Shown here piece by piece: positions 12,677 through 23,176 of a stretch of 64,000 nt of DNA. Made by a program: the position numbers and the translations under genes. Position 1 is the stretch's first letter. Every line of letters begins with the position of its first letter. The notes beneath the pieces were generated by a model. It had not been told where the DNA came from. It did no database searches and saw only the letters and a program-made list of their open reading frames with translations. This stretch comes from Plantago major (lineage: Eukaryota; Streptophyta; Magnoliopsida; Lamiales; Plantaginaceae). The stretch covers positions 70,227,035 to 70,291,034 of the forward strand of contig CM048844.1 in the NCBI GenBank assembly GCA_026545765.1, in the 5' to 3' direction.

Positions 12677-15600
12677 ATGAACACCGATCGTTCATGGATG
12701 TACCAAAGGATAGTTAATGGCAGAGTTTTACCTAGTTTTGTGGAAGGGGTGATGCCTTCGTTTCATTTGCCTTACGCACTAATTGTTTGAGTGGGGGATG
12801 ATGAAGTGCCCTTGCACCCAGTATAAATGTAGAAATAAGCAATTTTTACCTCCAGAAACGGTAGTGGAACACTTGAAACGTAAGGGGTTTGTAGCTGAGT
12901 ATGACGTATGGACTTCTCATGGTGAGACATACAAGCATTTATTGTATTATGAGAATTTGGGAGCGAACGAAAGCAGAAACTGTGATGGGAAGTACTCAAA
13001 ATACTTCTACATCCGATGCTAATAATGATCATGAGCAGGTTGAGCAAATGGTATATGATATTGCGGGTCCGAGTTCATGGACACCGGGAGCCAAGAATCG
13101 AGGGGATGCGGAGGAGCATCCGAATCCTGAGGATCAGGTCTTCTTCGACTTGATGGAATCCGCAAAGAAGCCGGTTTATCCGGGGTGTAAGCACACCGAA
13201 TTGTCATTGTTGGCTCGGCTAATGAGTTGTAAGGCTAATGGCCAGCAATCTGAATCGAGCTTCAATGAATGGGTACAAGTAATGTCGGAGCTTTGTCCAG
13301 AACCAAACCTAGTTCCCACCAACTTTTACCAGGCGAAGAAAAAGATGCGAGGGATGGGGTTGCCCATGGAAACTATAGATTGTTGTGAGGGTATGTGCAT
13401 GATTTATTGGGAGGAGGATAAAGATCTAATGAAGTGCAAGTTCTGTGGTAAGGACCGCTACAAGCGTTACAAAGAGGGCGCCTCAAAGAAACGTCAGAAG
13501 AAAAATCTCCCACATAAGAAAATGTGGTATTTCCCTCTAGCATCTCGTTTGAAAAGGTTGTACGCTTCAAGTGATTGTGCTGATAAAATGTGGTGGCACA
13601 AGGAGAGAGTAATCCTGGTAGAGGGTAGAATGGAGCATCCATCAGACTCACCTGCATGGAAACACTTCGACGAGAGCTATCCGTAGTTTGCATCGGAGCC
13701 TAGAAATGTACGATTGGGCCTTTGTACGGATGGTTTTAACCCCTTTGGAAGTGACCGGAAGTACTCTTGTTGGCCAGTTATGCTGACACCGTACAACCTG
13801 CCCCCCGGTGAGTGCATGAAGGAACCGTTCATGTTCTTGACTGCTTTGGTGCCCGGTCCATATGATCCAGGACAGAAGGTGGATGTGTTCTTGCAACCCC
13901 TAATCAAGGAGCTGATCGAGTTGTGGGAAAAAGGTATCCCAGCATATGATGTGTCAACGAAGAAGAACTTCAACTTGAGAGCAGCACTATTGTGGATCGT
14001 GAGTGATTTACCAGCTTACTCCATGCTATCTGGAAGGAAAACCGCGGGCTTTAATGCTTGTCCACATTGTTTGGACGACAGTAGTGCATTTAGACTGAAG
14101 GAGAGCGGAAAGGAATGTTGGTTTGATCATCGTAGGTTTCTACCAAAAGATCATCCGTTCAGGAAGAACAAGACTCAATTCTTGAAGGGTCGAGTAGAAA
14201 TGAAAGGGCCCCCGACAAAACTTACTGGTGCACAGATACTTGCAGAGATAGAAAGGCTGGGTCTTATGAAAGTAACTGAACTTGGGTCGGAGAAGCATAA
14301 CGATAAAATTAGCAAAAATTGTGGATGGAAGAAGAGAAGCATCTTCTGGGACTTGCCTTATTGGAGCACTCTTCTTATCCGTCACAACTTGGATTTCATG
14401 CACATTGAGAAGAACGTGTTCGAAAACTGCTTCAACACGATTTGCAACATTACAGGGAAAACAAAGGATACAGTTAAATCTAGATCTGAGTTGGATACAT
14501 TTTGTAATAGGCCGGAGTTGACAAAGCGGAATGATAAAGGACTGTGGCCCAAGGAAGCCTACACAATTGACATTGAAGCTAGGAACAAGTTGTTTGATTG
14601 GGTGAGGGGATTGAAGTTCCCCGACGGTTATGCATCGAACTTGGGAGGGTGTGTGGATTTGAAGAAGACAAAGATGTATGGGATGAAGAGCCACGATTGC
14701 CATGTGTTCATGGAGAGGCTTCTCCCTGTTGCATTTCGAGAACTACTACCTAAGCCTATATTGAGCGCTCTCGCCGATCTGAGCTTATTTTTCAAGAATT
14801 TATGCTCAAGGGTGCTTGAGGATGAAGTGTTAGCAAATCTTGAAAGCAACATACCATTGATTCTATGCAAGCTTGAGCGTATCTTTCCACCGAGATTCTT
14901 TGATTCTATGGAGCACTTGCCGGTTCACCTCCCACATGAAGCGAGACTTCTTTGGACTGTTCGATGTCGATGGATGTATCCATTCGAGAGGTGTGTAATA
15001 AAGGCATCCATTTACGTAAAATGTTCTTATTTCCGAAGGAACATTATCTTACCTAAATATATATACAACTTACAGGTATTTTGGAAAATTGAAGAAGTAC
15101 GTCAGCAACAAAGGTAAGCCTGAGGGGTCGATGGCCAATGCATACGTGAGACAGTCGCCATCTTCTGCAGCTATTACTTTGGAGACCACGTGCCCACTAA
15201 GGCATCTAGGTCGGCCAGAAATGCAGACACGTATGAAGTTCAAAAGGATGATGAAGTTACACTTTCAATATTTAGGATCTCAGGTAGACCTATGGGCGAA
15301 AGGAATACAGAATGGCTGACAGATAAGGAGGTGAAGGCAGCCCACTATTATGTCCTCTCGGCTGTCTTTGAAGTTGATGAATTTATGAAGATCTTTGCTA
15401 GGTGAGCAGCTTACTTATTATAACACATAAATTTGAACTTCTAACTACTATCTAATCATGTCATCATGTCCACAGCATTTTCAAAAAGCGTTGTCTGAAG
15501 ATGGATCAAAATATGGCAGATGACACACTTGAAGAACTGCTTGAAGAGAAGTTGCCAATTGAATTTCCTGACTGGTTCGGGGATTATGTCCGAGATCCTG

Positions 15601-16247
15601 CAAACCAAGTCACATGTCCTTACTTACAGTCTTTAGCAGAGGGGCCACTCAGTCGAGTATCCGTTTTTCCATCGTATATAGTAAATGGTCTTAGATTTCA
15701 CACAATGGATTCTGACACGTCCAAGTCTACTAGCAATTATGGGGTGTGTGTGAAAGGGGCTAATCAAAATGGAGATGATGATTTGTTTGATTTCTATGGA
15801 AAACTTAAACGAATTGTGAGGCTTGAATATGCCAGTGTGCCTCTGAAAAGAACCGTTCTGTTTGATGTCGACTGGTATGATCCCGGTCAAAATGGTACAA
15901 GGGTGTACGAGCAATATCAAATGGTTGAGATTAACCATAGGAGGAGGTACCGTACTAAGTACGAACCTTTTATCTTGGCAGATCAGGCACGTCAAGTGAT
16001 GTTCATTGAATATCCAAGCCTAAAACGCGATAAGGCGGACTGGTTGGCAGCGATACACATACAAGCCAGCTCCAGAGTTGAGTACGTTCATAAGGACAAA
16101 TCAACTACCAACTCGTACCAAGAAGAGGTTGTCGATGAAACAACGAGAAATCCTGTAGACGCTCGTGATGAGTACATTGACCTGCACGAAGACATATATG
16201 TAGACTTAACCATTGGTGACGAGGATCAGAGTATGTGTGTAGTGTAG
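12677..16247 (+). pseudogene. TNP2-type CACTA transposase, decayed (CACTA-1)
   Basis: Relic of the main transposase, which binds element ends and cuts and joins DNA in the nucleus. Domain order is typical: transposase-associated N-terminus (NTDRSWMYQRIVNGRV, then MMKCPC), Transposase_21 core (RLGLCTDGFNPFGSDRKYSC, then HNLDFMHIEKNVFENCFNTI), DUF4218 (MEHLPVHLPHEARL; KLKKYVSNKGKPEGSMANAY), and DUF4216 (SYIVNGLRFHTMDSDTSKST; GVCVKG). Likely introns: 14991-15075 and 15402-15475. Damage includes a frameshift after about 12760, an in-frame TAG at 13684-13686 where homologues read through, and a frameshift near 15150. The core reading frame from 13714 is otherwise open for over 400 codons, so decay is moderate. 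The start is placed at the ATG before NTDRSWM by analogy with the family's MDRSWM start. Confidence 0.88.
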
Positions 16248-16359
16248 AGTAGTATATGTATCTTAATTATTATATGCTTACTTTTCCCATTACATGCCAA
16301 CTCATGTCTTCATTTATACTAATACAATTTGTTTGTGTTTGTCATGTGCTTTTTGCAGA

Positions 16360-17740
16360 TGCCCCGGCAAAGAAAGTGTAGTTACCAGATTCCCAGCTCT
16401 AGTGGGACCTGGGTTCACTCGATCACGAGAGTAGCCACAGTGGATCGGTACTACTCTCATGTTAGTCGGACTCGATGGATCGAGCATGGGGCGTCTGGTG
16501 GTGGTTATGGGCAGACGATTACACTTTGTGGTGTCCATATCTGAGATCGTCGATGGTGCTACGTGGGAGGGGAAGTTGGTGTTGTTCCCTAATGGCAGGA
16601 GGAAGTAAGTATTATATATACATTTGTAGAACATAACTTAAGATAAGTGTTTATATATATGTCACATGAATTGTCTAATAAATATATGTACTCTTCTATA
16701 TGTCATTCATAACTGCAGGTTGTGGCCTCAGCAATCTTCAGACGACCTGCATGAGATATTCAAGCTTAGGAGGGAGTTTCCGGGTCAGGGAGGCGAAAAG
16801 TGGAGCACACTCAAGGCTGAGACGAAGCACTTCTACTTTGATGAGCTTGGTAGCTTTTATATTTCGACAATTTGTTGTGGTATGTTAGCCACTTAATTGG
16901 GTGATATGTTAGTCACCATTGTGTTAGTAAATTCTAGGACAATTTGTGTGGTATGTTAGCCACTTACTTGGGTGATATTTTAGTCACCATTGTGTTAGTA
17001 AATTCTAGGACAATTTGTGTGGTATGTTAGCCACTTACTTGGGTGATATGTTAGTCACCATTGTGTTAGTAAATTCTAGGACAATTTGTGTGGTATGTTA
17101 GCCACTTACTTGGGTGATATGTTAGTCACCATTGTGTTAGTAAATTCTAGGACAATTTGTGTGGTATGTTAGCCACTTACTTGGGTGATATGTTAGTCAC
17201 CATTGTGTTAGTAAATTCTAGGACAATTTGTGTGGTATGTTAGCCACTTGGGTGAAATGCACCATTGTTTATCTTGAAATTGTGACCTTGGGGCATTAAT
17301 TTTTACTTTGAATGGAATTGGAATGTAGAAAAAATACTACATTCCGACTGGCCTTATTCCCCAGATGTGGCCTGTTTTCGAGAGTTTGGGCTCTGACCTG
17401 TATAGGCATATGGTGGCTGGCATGAAAAAATACCGAGACAAAGGAAAGCCGCCACAGTATAGGCATATTGGGGACGAAGAGTGGGCTATGTGGCATGAGT
17501 ATGAGTGTCGGGTTTATGGTCTTGGTAGTTATGGCGAGACACTGACGCAGAGCTTCTCCGTGTCCCAGCAGCAATCTCAGGGACATGGTGGTGTTTACAC
17601 ACAGGGACAGGTCGAGTAGATGGTGAATGAAGCAGTGACTCCTCTCCAGACTGAGATTGGAAATCTCAGGGATGAGCAGGCTCGTATGAATCAGAGGATG
17701 GAAGAGCTCTGCCGCTTGTATATGAGCGTAATACCCCGCC
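16360..17740 (+). pseudogene. Second CACTA gene, Ptta/En/Spm-like (CACTA-1), decayed
   Basis: Downstream gene in the same orientation as the TNP2 relic. It starts MPRQRKCSYQIPSSSGTWVH and continues in pieces: about 16555-16605 (LVLFPNGRRK), about 16719-16846 (LWPQQSSDDLHEIFKLRREF), and about 17328-17740 (KYYIPTGLIPQMWPVF; ECRVYGLGSYGETL; then a Gln/Glu-rich stretch that may form a coiled coil). RVYGLGS is typical of plant Ptta/En/Spm (PF03004-like) proteins. A frameshift lies near 16540 and an in-frame TAG follows QGQVE at 17617. A 71-base tandem repeat fills the intron. The role, probably element-end binding, is inferred from family position. Confidence 0.6.
16866..17255 (+). repeat. 71-base tandem repeat in CACTA-1
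   Basis: Unit starts fall at 16866, 16938, 17009, 17080, 17151 and 17222, the last being partial. Each unit contains GTATGTTAGCCACTTACTTG and GATATGTTAGTCACCATTG. Copies after the first are nearly identical, implying recent expansion or homogenisation. Confidence 0.95.
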
Positions 17741-18629
17741 CTCGTCTTAGTGATGTTGTGATATTTTGGATACTATGCTACTTTTTACTTTGTTGGATAT
17801 TTGGATTTATATTCGGATATGTAGACTTTATTTTGGATAATTTATTTTTTGGACGAATCGTTGTTGTTAATTAATGCAATTTCTCCTTTGTGACATATCA
17901 CTATTAATTATATTTGTTGAAAAAAACAGGTGAAAATTATAAAATAATTTTTAAAAAAAATTATAAAAAACAGTAGTTTAGCGACGGATAATAATCCGTC
18001 TCTAATGGCGACGGAGGGTCAACGCCCTATCCGTCGCCAATTCCGTGGCTATTAGCGACGGATACAAATCCGTCGCTAATTCGCCTTAGAGACGCCCGTC
18101 ATTAAGACGGGCGTCTATCCGTCGCTGAGGCCTTAGCGACGGAACGGCAGGGGGTTTAGCGACGGATAATTCCGTCGCTAAACCCCTGTGTTTTTTGTAG
18201 TGTCTTTTCTTGTTTCTTTATATATAATTTGTTTTTATTTTCTCTTTTTGTTTTTTTATTTCTATTCCTTTTCTACTTTTATCTTTTTTATTATTTTTTA
18301 TTTTTCTTGAATATTTCTATATGATAATAATTATATGTAGCAATAGAAATATACTTATACATTACTTCTAAAATTTAAAATACATATTAAAATCACACTT
18401 GTAAAATGTATTATTTTAATTGTTGTAATTTTCATTTTCAATTATTTTAATTTTCAATTTCAAGTATTGTAATTTTCAATTTTAAGTATTTTAGTTTTTT
18501 TTTAAATAATGTAATTTTTATTTTCAAGTAATGTATTTTAAAAAAATTAATGTGATTTTGTTATAATTAATTAACTACATTTAAAATAAAGTCAATAATA
18601 AAATTTAAAAGGAAATGAGAAAAGAAAAT

Positions 18630-19390
18630 GAAATGAACCAAGGCAGTAATGAGATTGTCAGAACTCCTATGGAGGTGGTGTCAAAGCTCTGGAAGAATAG
18701 GGGAGAAAGTGTGGGGCAACTTGAGTATTCTAGGATTATAGGCAGTCTAATGTACCTCATGGATCAGATTAGACTGTATATCGCTAACTCAGTGAATAAG
18801 TTAGCTCGATATACGAGTAACCCGAATCATGAACACTGGAAAGCAGTAGTTAGAGTCCTTAGATATCTAAGGGGCACGGCTAACTATGGGCTGCATTTTA
18901 CGAGATATCCAGCTGTGCTTGAAGGGTATTGTGATGCGAATTGGATTACGGGTTCCTCGACAGTGAAATCCACGAGTGGGTATATTTTCACAATTGGTGG
19001 AGCAGCGATTTCTTGGAAATCTTGCAAACAAACCTGCATTACACGATCAACTATGGAATCTGAATTCATAGTGTTGGATCTTGCAGCAGAAGAGGCCGAT
19101 TGGTTACGGAGTTTCTTGGAAGACACTCCTATGTGGACAAAACCTATGCCTCCAATTAGTTTGAACTGACGATATACGCTATTGGACGAGCAAGGAATAA
19201 TGTGTATAATGGGAAGTCTCCACATATTCGTAGGAGACATAAATCCGTGAAGAAACTATTAAAAACGGGAGTTATAGCTTTGGAGTTTGTAAGATCCAAA
19301 GATAATATTGCGGACCCATTAACTAAAGGTCTTACTAGAGACCGTGTGGAGGAATCATCGAGGGGAATGGGGTTAAAGCCCATTAAATGA
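18630..19390 (+). pseudogene. Ty1/copia RT C-terminus and RNase H fragment
   Basis: Fragment of a copia polyprotein. It carries the end of reverse transcriptase ([40 protein letters not shown]) and the RNase H domain ([46 protein letters not shown]). After a break near 19165 it resumes with VYNGKSPHIRRRHKSVKKLL and ADPLTKGL, the conserved copia C-terminus, and stops at 19388-19390. Acidic residues in CDAN and MESEF are kept. Gag, integrase and most of RT are missing; the left end abuts the inverted-repeat arm at about 18630. It is not part of the copia element at 36-50 kb. Confidence 0.85.
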
Positions 19391-19995
19391 TTACCACCCA
19401 TGATGGCAACCCTACCTGAATTGTAAACCCCAATTTGCAGGTTCAAAGGGACAACCGAATTGTGGGGGGGGGGGGGGGGGGGATCGACCAAAGCACTCGG
19501 AAAATAGAGTTCCCTACCTATTCCTATGATGAAAGAGTGATAGACCTGTACAGTGGAGGATAAGTGAAAGCTTTTAATGATCCTTATACGTTAAGTTGAT
19601 AACGTGGGGTATGACAGGATACTTCTAATGAGAGATCACCTATGTCGAACGTGAATGGGCCGCTTCTATGAGATGATAGTCAGGGCTAAATCTCTAGAGC
19701 GTTCGGTGAAAGTTTCCAAGGCAGTCCAGGGCCAAAACAGACAACAACGAAAGGACCCATGTGGTGTAGAGTAAATCGTTGTGTGTATATCATTGTCTTG
19801 TTACACACAAAAGCCGAAAAGTTCAAGGCATCGCGTCCACTTGTTGGCAAGTATATCCAATGGTATTTCACTAGGGAAGGTTCAAGGCTAACAACCACCT
19901 TTCCCGATGCAACGTTTTTCTCGAAGAACTCTCGAACTTGCATTGATAGGCTGCATTTGCATTTACCAGCCAATTGTCTCATTCATGTGGGGGAT
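19391..19995 (+). other. Copia 3' untranslated region
   Basis: Non-coding stretch between the RNase H stop and the polypurine tract (CATGTGGGGGAT, 19984-19995). It contains a 19-base G run at 19464-19482. Confidence 0.55.
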
Positions 19996-20880
19996 TGTTG
20001 GGGAATTGGTTGCAAGAGGCAACCAAGAGAGAGCCAAAATTGTTATGTGTTATAATGTGTTAAGTGGGTAACTTTGAGCAATTAATTATCTAAGTTCCAC
20101 CACTCGGTTTTGCGTGTTCTTTAGCTCGTTGCGAAGTGGGATGCGCAAGCTTCGTAACGGTATAAGATACGGGAGATAACCAATTCTAGGTGTGAATGAT
20201 AAATTGGCTTAAAGTGAGCTAGTTGAGACTTGCTTTTTGCAATTGTTCCACATTGGAAACACATGGAAGGAAAGAGTAGTATAAAGGTATGCTTGTGTTT
20301 ACTCATGGTCACAAGTGTGTGTTGTGGTTATGGCAAACCTCCCCTTGTGTGCCTTGGGGGACATTTGAACTAAAAAAATTCCAAGCAAATATGGTCGAAT
20401 ATTAATCTTTTTACTACAATTTTTCATGGAACGCAACTTTTGGCCTTCCAGATTGTTCCACTTAAATGTGAAGATTTAACCTCCCCACTAACATGCTGCA
20501 TTACTCTGAGCTTAAATGTTGCAGCATCAATTTGGCTACTAATGGTGATCGAGTCATTACGCTTTCTGACTATATATACCCCTCCCTCACTTGACAAACA
20601 GGTATCAGAAATTCTTCTTCCCTTCTCTTCTCTGTTTTCTTTCTGCACTTTAGATATTCGAGTGTTCTTCACCACAGAAGTTCGACAGAGCTTCTGCTGC
20701 TGATCTTCCAGTGGTTGCTGAGATTGGACGTTGTACCTTGGGAGCTAATTGTCCGAGGAAGGCCTGAAGCTTACTAGAGGCGGGCAAATTTAGCTTAAGG
20801 GGAAGTGGTCTCACTACTGACTCGTCCAGGATTAAATCTGAACCTGTGTTTTTTGTTTTTTCTTTTGATTGTGTAATCAA
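19996..20880 (+). repeat. Copia 3' LTR
   Basis: Starts TGTTGGGGAATTGG directly after the polypurine tract, as expected for this copia type. The segment with TTGTACCTTGGGAGC (about 20730) and GGGGAAGTGGTCTCACTACT (about 20800) looks like the R-U5 part of such LTRs. The right end is not resolved because no 5' LTR is present for comparison. Confidence 0.45.
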
Positions 20881-21125
20881 GTTTCAGTAAGTGTTGACAG
20901 ATTTTTATACCTATATTGTTGTCATATATATTTCATACTGACCTTTGTTGCAGCTAAACTTATAATCGGATACAACAGATCTGTGTTCATTTCGAGTTCC
21001 GAATAAGAATAGAGCTTGATGGGTTTCTGGAGACTTTGCAAAAAAATTACTCTGAGGTGAAATTGTTGCTTATTTTGTGCTCTTTCTTGCCGATTGTTGA
21101 TTGGATGAAGAAACTTAAACAAGTA

Positions 21126-22240
21126 TTCCCTCATGTCCAATAATAAAATCTTTCTAACTTCAGGTTTTCTACCGTCAGTCAAGGTGTCGCCCTGACTATT
21201 GTCAGTCAATGTATCGACATCTGACACGTGTCCGTTGCTCGGTATCGCCCTAAACCGTTGCTCTTTGTCGCCCTCAATCATTGCTCTGTATCGCATTCAA
21301 CCGCTTTTTTTTTAAAAAACTATTAACTTCTTCCAAAAATTTTAATTATTAAAATTTTAACTCTCCTTCCCCAATCCCCACCAACACCACCACCCACCAT
21401 CTTCAACACCACCACCCACCATCTTCTTCCCCACCACCAACACCGCACACCACCACCAAAATCACTGTCGGAGCTTCCATGGTGGAAAGCTGATATTTTA
21501 TTTTATTTTTGGAGCTTCCATGGCGGAACTTCTGCCATGGAAGCTCCAGATCGGAGCTTCCATGGAGCTTCCGGCAGTGGCGTGGCCGGAGCTTCCACGT
21601 CCATGGCGGAAGCTCTAGATCGGAGATTCCGTGGCGAGCTTTCATGGCGGCTTCCGGTGAGTTGTGGTGGTGGTGGGGGGAAGAAGATAGGTGATTTTAT
21701 TTTAATTATAGGTTTTGATTTCAAAATTTTAAATTTAATTTTTTTAATAGAGGTAATTTTTTAATAGATCAAAAATATTTTTTTTAAATATATTTAAATA
21801 ATTTAAAGCGACGTAGACGGTTAGAGCAACACCTTGTGTGACACGAACGACACCCCATGGCAACACTTAGTGCAAAAGGTAACAGATTATTCGATCTCCA
21901 CCGTTAAAATTTTAATCTAATGGATCAAAATAGGTGACGTTAGTCAGGGCGACACCTTGACTGACGGTAGAAAGCCCCTTCTAACTTTCCTTTCCTTGTT
22001 TGAAGTACCACTACAAACTTCCTAAGTCAAATTAGAAAAATTTTTATACTACCAATTAATTCTTTATTATTTATCTTTTATACTTTATCATCACTTTCTT
22101 CATTCGATCTCATACTTTATCAACCACTTACTATTTTATCAACATAATACCCCACACAAATTAATATATTATTATTTTCCCTTGATTGAAGAGAAAGTAA
22201 CTCCCCAAAAAGTTATTATTGAACCGGAGGCCGGAGGGAG
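21126..22240. mobile_element. Stowaway-like MITE interrupted by a MULE MITE
   Basis: The left end TTCCCTCATGTCCAATAATAA and the reverse complement of the right end CTCCCTCCGGCCTCCGGTTC match in the CTCCCTC start and the following AATAATAA. The element is flanked by TA on both sides (21124-21125, 22241-22242). Removing the insertion at 21161-21977 and one target copy leaves about 289 bases, a normal Stowaway size. Confidence 0.65.
21161..21977. mobile_element. Mutator-like MITE, 9-base TSD
   Basis: 817 bases. Terminal inverted repeats match perfectly over TTTCTACCGTCAGTCAAGG and onward into GTGTCGCCCTGAC (about 31 bases). TTCTAACTT is duplicated at 21152-21160 and 21978-21986, a 9-base duplication diagnostic of the Mutator superfamily. 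The interior has C/A-rich repeats and a GC-rich block (21470-21660) built of GGAGCTTCCATGG words. ORFs there are products of that repeat, not genes. Confidence 0.85.
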
Positions 22241-22414
22241 TAGTACATTAGAAATTTGTCTCCGTTAGTGTTTCCGATGAAAGATGAAATAAATGATAAG
22301 TCAACAAACGGCAAAACACTGCTGAAGAGATGTTAATTAATTAAAAATTTATACAGGGGTCCACTTATGATTGCTGCCACAAGGACAGGCATAGAAAACC
22401 TGGACTGAATTGAC

Positions 22415-23169
22415 CGGATAAAGTTCATTTTTTATACTCCAGTGTGATATATTTCCAATATTGATACTTTAGAGTGACAGCGTCTAATTTAGGTACTAAA
22501 TATCAATAAATATTTACAGTTAAAGTACTAATTGCATTTAGAATGCGGGCCCTGCCACTCCCGTGCGATTGAATGTTAAACGTCAAAAGATGGCATGAAA
22601 AATTAGTCGCTCCCAATACATCATGAACTTTATCCCAATCACAAGCGTCATATTCTTCTTTGTCAGATTCTTTTTCGTGGGCTTCTTCATCAGTTTTGTC
22701 ACAATCGACCTTCAATTGATCAAATTCACATGAACTTGAGGTCTAGTTAATTGTAATTCAGGTCCAATTGAGATGCTACCCTTTTAATTTGTAATTAGTC
22801 AATTAGTACCTTAATTGTAATTAGTTATTAATAATTAGCATTTATGTAACACATTATGTGTATTAATGATTTTTATATAAAAAATGAATTTTTAATTGAA
22901 AAAAGAGAAAACATTCCAAAATAATAAATAAAAGAGAGAAACTTACGCCAATGAGATTCGAACTATGCACCTTCTACTTACACATGTACGCACCAGATTC
23001 AAATTGAATAAGTAAGATGAACGGATGAGATTTAAATTGAATTGTAAACTTAGTGACACTTTGTGAATTATTATACTACTTTGAATTAGTACTACAATTG
23101 GACGCGACCACTTTAGAGTATCAATATCAAAAATGTCTTACATGGAGTACTAAGAATGGATTTTGCCCC
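22415..23169. mobile_element. Long-TIR non-autonomous element
   Basis: The left arm (about 22415-22500) mirrors the right arm (about 23085-23169): TACTCCAGTG/TACTCCATGT, ATTGATACTTTAGAGTG/ATTGATACTCTAAAGTG, GCGTCTAATT/GCGTCCAATT. AATTGAC flanks both sides (22408-22414, 23170-23176). No transposase is visible. It is probably Mutator-like, judged by the TSD length and long arms. Confidence 0.65.
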
Positions 23170-23176
23170 AATTGAC

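Larger units (their letters stand above)
11458..18202 (+). mobile_element. CACTA-1 (En/Spm) transposon
   Basis: A complete 6745-base CACTA element. It begins CACTACAAGAAAG and ends TTTTTTGTAGTG, and is flanked by a 3-base duplication TCT (11455-11457 and 18203-18205). Both subterminal regions (about 11473-11760 and 17975-18186) are dense in CGACGGATA words on both strands, the usual subterminal transposase-binding repeats of this superfamily. Inside are a TNP2-type transposase gene and a second Ptta/En/Spm-type gene, both broken, so the element is non-autonomous now but has intact ends. Confidence 0.93.
10866..18630. mobile_element. Foldback-like long inverted repeat split by CACTA-1
   Basis: The AT-rich block at 10866-11450 resembles the reverse complement of 18203-18630. 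Both outer ends contain ATTTTCTTTTCACATTTC-like and TTTTAAATAAAAATTATATTAC-like words in mirrored order, followed inward by repeated AAGTTACAATACTTTAAA-type units and then A-rich/T-rich tracts. CACTA-1 sits in the loop, so the arms look like the two halves of an older inverted-repeat element. The arms are diverged and low complexity, so this is an inference. Confidence 0.45.

Noticed and set aside
16866-17255. CRISPR array
   Set aside because: Units are contiguous 71-base repeats with no unique spacers, inside a plant CACTA transposon.
20580-20620. Primer-binding site (AGGTATCAG) suggesting a new LTR element start
   Set aside because: It lacks the TGGTATCAGAGC match and sits inside the probable copia 3' LTR with no downstream gag.
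21403-21764. Several overlapping ORFs with repeated ELPW/SFHG-like words
   Set aside because: They are readings of the GGAGCTTCCATGG repeat block in the Mutator-like MITE, open in several frames at once.
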